From assembly GCA_029933365.1 (NCBI GenBank), contig JAOZOH010000157.1, forward strand, positions 1 through 6,050: a stretch of DNA of 6,050 bases. The letters run 5' to 3'. The stretch's first letter is position 1. The number at the start of each line of letters is the position of its first letter. The translations under genes and the position numbers were made by a program. The notes under the pieces were generated by a model that had not been told where the DNA came from, searched no databases, and saw only the letters and a list, made by a program, of their open reading frames with translations. This document shows positions 1 to 6,050 of this stretch, piece by piece. Origin of the DNA: Desulfuromusa sp. (GTDB lineage Bacteria > Desulfobacterota > Desulfuromonadia > Desulfuromonadales > Geopsychrobacteraceae).

Positions 1-1
1 T

Positions 2-157
2 GAATATTCGCTAAAAATTGCAGGTCGGCGATTAGAAGAAGAATATATTCGTAAAGCCCTGGTCAAAACTAAAGGAAATCGCACCCAAGCTGCTGAGTTG
101 TTGGAAGTCAGCTTACGTTCGCTGATGTATAAAATTAAAGAATATGAGATCGATTAG
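2..157 (+). CDS. C-terminal end of a sigma-54-dependent (NtrC-family) response regulator, 5' part outside window
   Basis: The frame starting at base 2 is open from the window edge and encodes 51 residues before TAG at 155-157. The tail contains the pattern RRLEEEYIRKAL, then KGNRTQAAELLEVSLRS and LMYKIKEYEID. This is the Fis-type helix-turn-helix that ends NtrC/AtoC/ZraR-like enhancer-binding proteins: the conserved G-N-(R/K)-T-x-A-A-x-x-L followed by a recognition helix and a final Y-K-I-K-E-Y. In that family this domain binds upstream activating sequences so that the central AAA+ domain can remodel sigma-54 RNA polymerase; the AAA+ and any receiver domain lie left of the window. The target genes cannot be told from this fragment. 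The gene converges on jetD and overlaps its 3' end by 23 bp, so it is transcribed toward the jet operon and is not part of it. The family call is strong; the specific orthologue is unknown. Confidence 0.9.
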   Translation, partial: EYSLKIAGRRLEEEYIRKALVKTKGNRTQAAELLEVSLRSLMYKIKEYEID

Positions 158-1013
158 GCTTTAATGAAGCAATTAACACTTCCTGTTCTAAACCTTTTTT
201 TTCGGTACAGATTATATCCCATAATAATTTTAGTGCGGGTTCGGGCAAATTGTCTCGTTTGGCTGCACAACTTAATTGCCGCTGATATAGATCACGATTA
301 CCGTAAGCCCGAAATAATTTTTCGATTCCCGCAGGAACAAAAAACTCTGCTCGGGAGCCCAACTGCTGCTTAAATTCACTCAGATAAATATTAATTCCGG
401 AAAAATCGAAATCGCCGAAATGAACATAACGATTAGGTAAAGTTTGTAACCACTTAATCAAATCACCAGACTGCGGATAACGGCTGACAAACAGAATTCT
501 GGCAAAAGAAAAGAGTCCTTGTTGCCGCTCGATATAGCGGAAATTTTCGCTATTTTCTACTCCGATGATAGTAATATCAATGGCAGGGACAAAATTCTCA
601 AAATCGTAAATATAGGTAAATGTTCCGGGACAAGGTGAAACTTGAAAAGGAACCCCACCAAGCTTCGTATCCAGTGGCTGTACACAATTCACCAAAAAAC
701 CTTTGAATGAACGGATAGTTTTCATCTTGGAATTAGCAGCAACCCGAATGACATCGGAGCGTTGTAAATTATTTTCACCCAGTGCATCGATGAACTGTCC
801 TAAATCAGCAATACCAAACTGGTTCACAAGGTAGCGTTGCGTCATTGTGATATCCCGACAATACACTGTCGTTCGAGTCCCAGAACTACGAAGAGAAAGA
901 ACCCCTTCTTCGACCATCCTCTCAATTTCCGTATATTTAAGCTGACTATGAGGGAAACTTTCACCCTGCATTAGTCGCAACAATTTCTTTGCCAGACTGG
1001 GAGATAGTTTCAT
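135..1013 (-). CDS. jetD: JetD (MksG-like) Toprim nuclease subunit of a Wadjet system
   Basis: This 292-residue protein is the DNA-cleaving subunit of the Wadjet complex. Residues about 1-55 look like a winged helix (charged helices, then a short beta wing around SSGTRTTVYCRD). The C-terminal half is a Toprim fold of the topoisomerase VI A/DUF2220 type. The metal-binding glutamate is E153 in IIGVENSENF, the DxD pair is D201/D203 in HFGDFDFSGINIY, and a late acidic motif GLEQE lies at 274-278. In the family these residues coordinate divalent metal for phosphodiester cleavage, so the active site looks intact. The start ATG (1013-1011) overlaps the jetC stop as ATGA. No clear Shine-Dalgarno sequence precedes it, suggesting translational coupling to jetC. 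At 292 residues it is shorter than the roughly 380-400 residues I recall for JetD/MksG proteins with a full DUF3322 plus DUF2220 arrangement. The reduction appears to be in the N-terminal/middle part, not the catalytic part. It overlaps the convergent regulator gene by 23 bp. An A8 tract (bases 195-202) lies just before GLEQE. Confidence 0.9.
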   Translation of the reverse strand: MKLSPSLAKKLLRLMQGESFPHSQLKYTEIERMVEEGVLSLRSSGTRTTVYCRDITMTQRYLVNQFGIADLGQFIDALGENNLQRSDVIRVAANSKMKTIRSFKGFLVNCVQPLDTKLGGVPFQVSPCPGTFTYIYDFENFVPAIDITIIGVENSENFRYIERQQGLFSFARILFVSRYPQSGDLIKWLQTLPNRYVHFGDFDFSGINIYLSEFKQQLGSRAEFFVPAGIEKLFRAYGNRDLYQRQLSCAAKRDNLPEPALKLLWDIICTEKKGLEQEVLIASLKPNRSHIL

Positions 1014-4000
1014 TGTAACGACCGATTATTGGTCAAAATTCGGACAACCTTGGTAATGCCAAGATTGTCCTTGGAAACCTTGAATACATGCTTATAGTTC
1101 AACGCATTATTCTCTGTAGGAGAACCGTTAATCAGCATAATATTGCGGTCATTGGCAAATTTGATGATACCGCGAATATTGTTGGGGTGGAGTTTCCCAA
1201 TCTCATCCATCATACAGTGCAGGCGAAAATCTCTGAAACGCTTAGAAGCCCCCTCTTTGAAAACATTCAGCAACATAATATTAACCATTGCCTTCACTAA
1301 AACATCCGTTCCATCAGAACCAACATGGGATAATTTTTCAACCCATCCGGTATCATTCTGATTTTCCTCAACCCGAAATTTCAGCTCAAAGGAATCCGCC
1401 AAAGCAATCGTCTCTCTTCTCGTTATTTCAATTTCCCGCATCAGCACGCGGAGAAGTTCAACTGCCTTCTGGTTGTTCTCTTCGTGCTGCTCAGTAGAGA
1501 AAAGACCTTGCATACCAAAATCTTGACCGTGCTTATCGTTAAACTCCTTAATCTGGCGCAAGACCACAAAAATAGTATTTGCACTCTCATCCAGTTTTAA
1601 TTCGATACTGGTGATAGCGCCGACAAAGTTTTTCTCTTTAAAATCGCGATTAATTTTGTTGATAATTTTCTGAATATCACCGGCCTTTGAAACCAAACTC
1701 GTTGTTTCCTTACCCAATCCAACAATAATTTCAGCAAATCGTTCATTGGTTCGTTTTTCAAACTCGCTGATTTTATCCTCTTCCAAAAACTCGGTCAGAT
1801 CCTGAGAAAAATCGAGATATTGCTGTGATGAAATAAAGCGGGTTTGAAACTTGAAAATGTTGTCGGGTGAGAAATAGGCGAGAAATTTATCAATCACTTC
1901 CCTTAACTCATTTTTACGCTGAACTTCAGTATAATAACTCTCATTGAGGACATCAATCATCTCCCGACAACTTGTTTCCCCCACCTGTGGTTCAAGATTT
2001 TCGGCAAACAACCCTTCTAATTGTGTAAAAACTTCCGAAAGTTTGAACTTGGCAAAAGCATCGGTGTCGGCTTCAATCTGCTTCAGTTCATTATTGTGCC
2101 GCTCGATGGTGGCCAGCAAGTCAGTTTTTTGTTGCTGATGCTGGCACGCCTTGTGTCCAAAATCATTACGTTTTTGTTCCCGCTCCCGTTCCAGTAATTG
2201 CTGGCGATTCTTGAACTCTTTCAGCCGGTCAAACAGCTCACGCTTATCTTGTTTATATTCAGCCACCAGATCTCGGTGTTCCTCGATAAATATCAACTCC
2301 AACTCGATTTCCCCAAGCTCTTGATCAATCTTCTGTAAACGCTGTGTGTCAGCTCCGTGGACATTTAACTCGGAATGTTTATCGGCAGTAATCTTCTGCT
2401 GCCGCTGTTTATATTCCCGCTGCTTTGTTGCAACAGCAAAATCTACCTCCTGTAACTTTTGCTGCTTGACTTCGTCCAGACTCGAAATCTTAAGGTCCCG
2501 CTCGCGTAACTTGGCTTTCAATTGCCGTTTAAGTTGATTCTCAAGTTTTTCAAGCTGTTGGTGTGCCACTAATTCAGCATCGGTCGTCGCTTCTAGTTCT
2601 GTTTGCAATTTTTCCAGGTGGTGTTGTTTGTCCTGCCGGGCTTTTTGTTCCCACTGATTAAGTGCCAGTTGTACCGCTTCACAGTAGTGGGGATTCTGTC
2701 CTATCTGGTAATCGAGTTCCCGGTTTGTTTGGCGTAATTCTCGTGATTTTGGTTGTAACCGCTGTCGCAGTTTCTGCAAATTGGTTTCTAATTCTTGGTG
2801 CAGAGAAGCTATTTTTGCTTGAGAATTGTCAACCTGTTGCTGCAAAAGGGTTCGTTGGTGTTGATAATCAGCTAACGACTTAACTTGGATTGCCTGTTGT
2901 GATAGATCAAGCTCCACTCCATAAAAACTTTTGTTACCATCAGATGTTTTTTGGGGTGACAAAGCTGTCTTGAACAACACCTCCTCAGCACAAACCTTGC
3001 CGATATGCTCCTCCCAACCCGGATGGTTTTTATTGAGCCAACCATAAAAACTGTTTTGGCTGTCTGCTAATTTGCGGTTGATATCTTCAATCTGGCGTTG
3101 GCATTCTTTTAGTTGTTGCTCGGTTTTTTCAATATCTCGTTGCTGACTTTCCCGTAGCGATTTCTCTTCCAGTTCCCCGCGCCGTTGCAACTCTTCCAGC
3201 TGTCTGCTATTTGTTTCTTTCTCCATTGTTGCCCGCTGGAGTTGTAGCTGTAACTTGCCAAGCTTATCTTTCTGCTGTTCAATTTCAACTGGATACCAGA
3301 ATTGTTGCTTTGCCACTGCCCGTTTGTTTTTTAATTGATAGCATTGATGGGTCAACTCCTGATATTGCTGCCGGGCGCTTTCGACCTCAGTATGGTGCTG
3401 CTGACGAATCTCCTCCTGCAACTTCTCATACTGCGTTGTAATCTCGTCACGTTGCCCCCAAAAGGACTTTTCCACCATCAGCTTTTCTTGCTCTTTTATG
3501 TTGTAGTAACGTTGAAACTGATTTTCCAGTTCAACCAGAAGAGCCTCATATTTCTGGGAAATATCCTGAAACTGCCCGCTGAGAACATTTTTTTCTGCCA
3601 ACAGATCTTCCCGCTGCTGGTTCAAACTGGTAATCTGTTCAACCCGCTGTAATATTTTCTGAATATTCAGTGTGGTATAGCGCTCCTGCTTTTTTTTGGC
3701 AGTTTTGAGTTTATCCGTTAAAATCGCCAATTCAGAGGCATATTTTCCATCTCGTCTCTTGAAAGACGCATCCTCCTTGCTAATTTGGGCAAGGACCCGT
3801 TGCAACGCTTGTTTTTCTGCAATCAATGCTTCCATTATCTGCGGTTCTTGCTCTTCCAGCTTCAATAACGTACTGCGCAACGCAATGACAAATCCTCGCC
3901 GTTTGCGCTGAAGGTGGTTGATTGCCACGTAGAGATTCGCCGCAGTTTGTGCCTGTTTTACCACTGCAGTTTTACGAAATTGCCGAATATCATTGAGCTG

Positions 4001-4669
4001 CGTCTCAAAATCCTGCAAATGATGGGCGTAGGTCTGTAGGTCAATTTGCAGTTCTTCCTCTCCCATAGAATCGATAATGGTCTGTTTGATAAACTCAGCA
4101 TCAAGTTTCGAGTTGAGAAAAACATTCTGAATCGTCAACGGAATTTTTGCGTACTGGCGGCTTTCCAACAATGCATAACGTTGAAACTCTTTTTTCCCCT
4201 GATTGTTGCCATACAAAATATCGCGATATTCCTCATAAGCCTTGATCCGCCGACTATAAAAAATATTGTTTGCATCGAGAACTGCTCGTATTTTATCCCA
4301 CGCCTCAAAAGCCTTGCCATCAGCATCAATAAACAGCTCCTGTCGATAGGGAGCATCGATAAAATAAAAGCAAACCCGATTTTGGACCTTGAAAGTCAAA
4401 ATGGTAAAAGCACCTGTTTCCCGTTGTACCTCATAGATGATATATGAATTTTGGTAGGGGAAATACCACTGGGCAAAACTTCTGCTGGTTGGCCCCAAAG
4501 GAACTCCCAGCTTCAAAGAATTGGCATTGTAGAAAAATAGAATCGCCCGCAATAAAGTGCTTTTCCCCACCCCTTGCGTCCCGATAAAATGGATATTTCC
4601 ATTCAAATCAAGTTCGGCATATTTGACTGTTGCGCTATTGATAAAACAGATTTTATTCAGGTATCTCAT
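1010..4669 (-). CDS. jetC: JetC (MksB-like) SMC-family ATPase of a Wadjet system
   Basis: This 1219-residue protein is the motor subunit, a condensin-like ABC ATPase expected to dimerise and extrude DNA loops with JetA and JetB. The N-terminal head carries Walker A GTQGVGKST at 30-38, close to the start as usual for SMC proteins, which supports the ATG at 4669-4667. Residues about 260-535 and 595-950 are charged, Gln/Glu/Lys/Arg-rich heptad sequence forming two arms of a long antiparallel coiled coil. Between them a compact non-coil segment (about 538-590, including WLNKNHPGWEEHIGKV from W544 and SFYGVELDL) is the hinge. The C-terminal head has a signature-like GSDGT at 1117-1121 and Walker B LHCMMDE, with D1155 and the catalytic E1156, followed by a switch-like INGSPT. 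All ATPase motifs are intact. The first codons overlap the end of jetB by 17 bp and the stop overlaps the jetD start. SbcC/RecN/MukB-type proteins share the fold, but the hinge, the GSDGT motif and the gene neighbours point to JetC. Confidence 0.95.
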   Translation of the reverse strand: MRYLNKICFINSATVKYAELDLNGNIHFIGTQGVGKSTLLRAILFFYNANSLKLGVPLGPTSRSFAQWYFPYQNSYIIYEVQRETGAFTILTFKVQNRVCFYFIDAPYRQELFIDADGKAFEAWDKIRAVLDANNIFYSRRIKAYEEYRDILYGNNQGKKEFQRYALLESRQYAKIPLTIQNVFLNSKLDAEFIKQTIIDSMGEEELQIDLQTYAHHLQDFETQLNDIRQFRKTAVVKQAQTAANLYVAINHLQRKRRGFVIALRSTLLKLEEQEPQIMEALIAEKQALQRVLAQISKEDASFKRRDGKYASELAILTDKLKTAKKKQERYTTLNIQKILQRVEQITSLNQQREDLLAEKNVLSGQFQDISQKYEALLVELENQFQRYYNIKEQEKLMVEKSFWGQRDEITTQYEKLQEEIRQQHHTEVESARQQYQELTHQCYQLKNKRAVAKQQFWYPVEIEQQKDKLGKLQLQLQRATMEKETNSRQLEELQRRGELEEKSLRESQQRDIEKTEQQLKECQRQIEDINRKLADSQNSFYGWLNKNHPGWEEHIGKVCAEEVLFKTALSPQKTSDGNKSFYGVELDLSQQAIQVKSLADYQHQRTLLQQQVDNSQAKIASLHQELETNLQKLRQRLQPKSRELRQTNRELDYQIGQNPHYCEAVQLALNQWEQKARQDKQHHLEKLQTELEATTDAELVAHQQLEKLENQLKRQLKAKLRERDLKISSLDEVKQQKLQEVDFAVATKQREYKQRQQKITADKHSELNVHGADTQRLQKIDQELGEIELELIFIEEHRDLVAEYKQDKRELFDRLKEFKNRQQLLEREREQKRNDFGHKACQHQQQKTDLLATIERHNNELKQIEADTDAFAKFKLSEVFTQLEGLFAENLEPQVGETSCREMIDVLNESYYTEVQRKNELREVIDKFLAYFSPDNIFKFQTRFISSQQYLDFSQDLTEFLEEDKISEFEKRTNERFAEIIVGLGKETTSLVSKAGDIQKIINKINRDFKEKNFVGAITSIELKLDESANTIFVVLRQIKEFNDKHGQDFGMQGLFSTEQHEENNQKAVELLRVLMREIEITRRETIALADSFELKFRVEENQNDTGWVEKLSHVGSDGTDVLVKAMVNIMLLNVFKEGASKRFRDFRLHCMMDEIGKLHPNNIRGIIKFANDRNIMLINGSPTENNALNYKHVFKVSKDNLGITKVVRILTNNRSLQ

Positions 4670-5219
4670 TTTGTATGTCTTCGGGAATATGGATGCTCAT
4701 GATTAAATTTTCCAGGTAGCTGAAAGATGCCAACACTTTATAGGAATGGATCACCTCATTTTCCAATTCAGCAAATCCTTCTCGACAAAGAATCTCTATC
4801 AATTTTTGAATCGCAACGTCATACCGTTCATCTTTGGTATAACGCTTCAATCCGGCTAATTTACTTTTGAGCATCACATCAACATTGAGTTTGACTAAAA
4901 TTTCAGCAGGGGTAAAACGGGTGCCGGGGCCAAATGCATTATCGTGCGCCTTAAAAAAATCTAGAATATCAATCCACTTATATGCACTCTCTATTTTTCG
5001 TTCTAGATCGACTCGGCTTTCTGGCCGGGAAAAATAAAAATATTCATCGCCACGTTCCAGTGTAAAGTTGATTTCATTGAAATAGCGGCATAGTTCGACA
5101 AAATTATCTTCAATCACTCCAAACAACTTGCGAACCTGCTCAACAGAACTGTTCGAGCTGATAAACTGTCCCTTGCTCAGTATTTCAAAAATTTCAGCGG
5201 TTTGTTTTGTTATTGCCAT
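4653..5219 (-). CDS. jetB: JetB (MksE-like, DUF4194-type) KITE subunit of a Wadjet system
   Basis: I read this as a 188-residue protein beginning MAITKQTAEIFEILSKG. JetB/MksE proteins are small tandem winged-helix (KITE) subunits that dimerise on the kleisin JetA and help bind DNA. Supporting features are the N-terminal helix ending in KGQFIS, then RYFNEINFTLERGDEYFYF at about 45-63, which resembles the MksE pattern of a helix followed by a beta wing with aromatic residues, and a second mostly helical domain (about 75-175). There is no signal peptide or membrane segment. Start choice: the frame is open back to an ATG at 5312, but that would add 31 residues and a 71-bp overlap with jetA. The ATG at 5219-5217 has AAAGG six bases upstream and leaves a 22-bp gap, so I prefer it. 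The assignment rests on position between a JetA-like and a JetC gene as much as on sequence, since this family diverges fast. Confidence 0.85.
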   Translation of the reverse strand: MAITKQTAEIFEILSKGQFISSNSSVEQVRKLFGVIEDNFVELCRYFNEINFTLERGDEYFYFSRPESRVDLERKIESAYKWIDILDFFKAHDNAFGPGTRFTPAEILVKLNVDVMLKSKLAGLKRYTKDERYDVAIQKLIEILCREGFAELENEVIHSYKVLASFSYLENLIMSIHIPEDIQNEIPE

Positions 5220-5225
5220 AAAAAA

Positions 5226-5230
5226 CCTTT
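5226..5230 (-). promoter_or_regulatory. Shine-Dalgarno site of jetB
   Basis: On the minus strand this reads AAAGG, followed by a six-base T run and then ATG at 5219-5217. It lies in the 22-bp gap after the jetA stop codon. It is the clearest ribosome binding site in the visible operon and decides the jetB start in favour of the shorter reading. jetC and jetD lack an equally good site and overlap the preceding gene instead. Confidence 0.65.
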
Positions 5231-5241
5231 GTTCCCTACAA

Positions 5242-6050
5242 TCACTTGGGATAAACCAATGCATATTCCAGATCTGCGTGCTGACCATAAGAATCACTGA
5301 CAGTAAATTCATCCTCGTAGAGAGAAATCAATTGGCAGTACAGAGTGACAATTTCGTCAAAGGTGACCTTTTTAGGATATTGGTAGTGCTGTAAGAAGTG
5401 AAACAGATGATCTCCCGAGGCAGAGAAACTGTTCCTTATCTCTTCAGGATCAATATACACCTCATACACTGCTTCTGATTGTAAATAATCAGCAGAAATA
5501 TTATCTGCCAGTGATTGTGATGGCTTTATATCTGTTTTTTGTTTGCGACTGATTTTCACCAATAAGCGATAAACTCGATCTTCCTGAAGCAAATCCAGAG
5601 ACAGCTTTATCCGTCCAGGTCGTTGTGGATCGAAAAAGAGATCACGGCAACCTGCCATGACCTCTAGAAAATCAGTACGCTCTTTTAGCTCAAACTGATC
5701 CTTGAGATATTTGATGTGGCGGATTTTTTCCAATAACCGACTCTGGTATTTCACTTGATTAAGAAAATCAATAATTTGCTTCTGGGTTTCAATCAGATTG
5801 TGATGCGCCTCGTTAAGTTGCAGCCGTAAGCGATTCACAACCCGTCCAAATTCCTCATCGGGGGCAATTTTGAAAAAGGTGAGTTCTTCGCCATCAAGTA
5901 ACTTCTGAGTCTGGTGAATAAGGGAGCTGATATCCTGTCGTTTCTGATCGTAGTCTTCGAGTTTGCTTATTTTTATTTTATAGGTGGGTTCGGTTTTGAA
6001 GGTATTTTCAATATTACGGTTCAGATCAACAATATTCCGTAGCGTCATCA
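5242..6050 (-). CDS. jetA: JetA (MksF-like) kleisin subunit of a Wadjet system, C-terminal part; 5' end outside window
   Basis: The frame is open from the right edge to TGA at 5244-5242, giving 268 codons from an internal ATG at 6048. Known JetA/MksF proteins are, as I recall, around 450-500 residues, and the frame has no stop before the edge, so that ATG is probably an internal methionine and a substantial N-terminal part is missing. JetA is the kleisin that bridges the JetC neck and head and carries the JetB dimer. Within the fragment, residues about 66-120 form a long amphipathic helix (RLRLQLNEAHHNLIETQK onward), followed by a mixed region with strand-like segments (VYRLLVKISRK, AVYEVYID). 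The last 60 residues (around KKVTFDEIVTLYCQLISLY) could be the C-terminal winged helix that contacts an SMC head; this last point is inference. There are no membrane or catalytic motifs. The gene is first in the visible operon, 22 bp before jetB, matching the usual A-B-C-D order. The sequence alone is weakly diagnostic; context is what makes the call good. Confidence 0.82.
   Translation of the reverse strand, partial: MTLRNIVDLNRNIENTFKTEPTYKIKISKLEDYDQKRQDISSLIHQTQKLLDGEELTFFKIAPDEEFGRVVNRLRLQLNEAHHNLIETQKQIIDFLNQVKYQSRLLEKIRHIKYLKDQFELKERTDFLEVMAGCRDLFFDPQRPGRIKLSLDLLQEDRVYRLLVKISRKQKTDIKPSQSLADNISADYLQSEAVYEVYIDPEEIRNSFSASGDHLFHFLQHYQYPKKVTFDEIVTLYCQLISLYEDEFTVSDSYGQHADLEYALVYPK

Noticed and set aside
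158..210. Possible terminator for the regulator gene: T8 run at 195-202 preceded by a GAAG/CTTC pair
   Set aside because: The only stem I can find is about four base pairs and is not adjacent to the T run, and the T run is explained by Lys codons of jetD on the other strand.
164..373. Plus-strand reading frame of 69 codons starting just after the regulator stop
   Set aside because: It is entirely antisense to jetD, including its catalytic region, has no ribosome site and encodes no recognisable protein; it is a shadow frame.
2050..3650. Many repeated CTG/TTG-rich words suggesting a tandem repeat region
   Set aside because: They are the reverse complement of CAG/CAA/GAA/AAA codons of the JetC coiled coil; I see no fixed repeat unit or periodic spacer, so it is neither a DNA repeat nor a CRISPR array.
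3335..3652. Plus-strand reading frame of 105 codons rich in Leu/Phe, resembling a membrane protein
   Set aside because: Gln/Glu/Lys-rich coiled-coil codons read in reverse give Leu/Phe-rich sequence; this explains the apparent hydrophobicity without a real gene.
4135..4356. Minus-strand 73-codon frame inside jetC in another phase
   Set aside because: It is nested within the strongly supported jetC head domain, with no independent evidence.
4046..4447. Plus-strand reading frame of 133 codons opposite the N-terminal part of jetC
   Set aside because: It lies antisense to conserved JetC head-domain sequence, has no ribosome site or family resemblance, and its composition looks like a reverse reading of a conserved gene.
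1010..4669. Alternative identity of the large protein as SbcC/Rad50 or MukB
   Set aside because: There is no CxxC zinc hook at the hinge and no SbcD-like nuclease neighbour. The hinge sequence, the GSDGT motif and the flanking kleisin, KITE and Toprim genes fit JetC better; MukB would be longer and sit with mukE/mukF without a Toprim gene.

Overview
The window holds most of a Wadjet (JetABCD, also called MksFEBG or EptABCD) anti-plasmid condensin operon on the minus strand. It runs from the right edge (jetA, 5' end cut off) leftward through jetB, jetC and jetD. At the far left is the last 51 codons of a plus-strand sigma-54-dependent (NtrC-family) regulator. The DNA is moderately AT-rich. NtrC-type regulators with this kind of Fis-like tail are abundant in Desulfobacterota/Geobacter-like and other Gram-negative bacteria, so such a host is plausible, but the window has no marker that fixes the organism.

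Layout: 2-157 (+) is the C-terminal helix-turn-helix of a response-regulator/enhancer-binding protein. 135-1013 (-) is jetD, a Toprim nuclease subunit. 1010-4669 (-) is jetC, a 1219-residue SMC-like ATPase with Walker A, a long coiled coil, a small hinge, a signature motif and Walker B. 4653-5219 (-) is jetB, the MksE-like KITE subunit. 5242-6050 (-) is the C-terminal 268 codons of jetA, the MksF-like kleisin. There is almost no non-coding DNA: jetA/jetB are separated by 22 bp, jetB/jetC overlap by 17 bp, jetC/jetD overlap by 4 bp (ATGA), and jetD overlaps the regulator gene tail-to-tail by 23 bp. No RNA gene, CRISPR array, insertion sequence or convincing terminator is visible. The operon promoter must lie beyond the right edge.

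How the genes work together (established for characterised Wadjet systems): JetA, JetB and JetC form an SMC motor complex that loop-extrudes DNA using ATP. JetD is recruited and cleaves when the whole of a small circular molecule has been extruded, so plasmids are destroyed and the large chromosome is spared. All the key residues needed for ATP binding, ATP hydrolysis and Toprim metal binding are present here, so the visible part looks functional.

This is a known class of defence system, not a new one. The less ordinary aspects are the compact 292-residue JetD, the extreme gene packing, two A8 tracts inside jetC and jetD, and the overlap with a host regulatory gene, which marks one edge of the locus.
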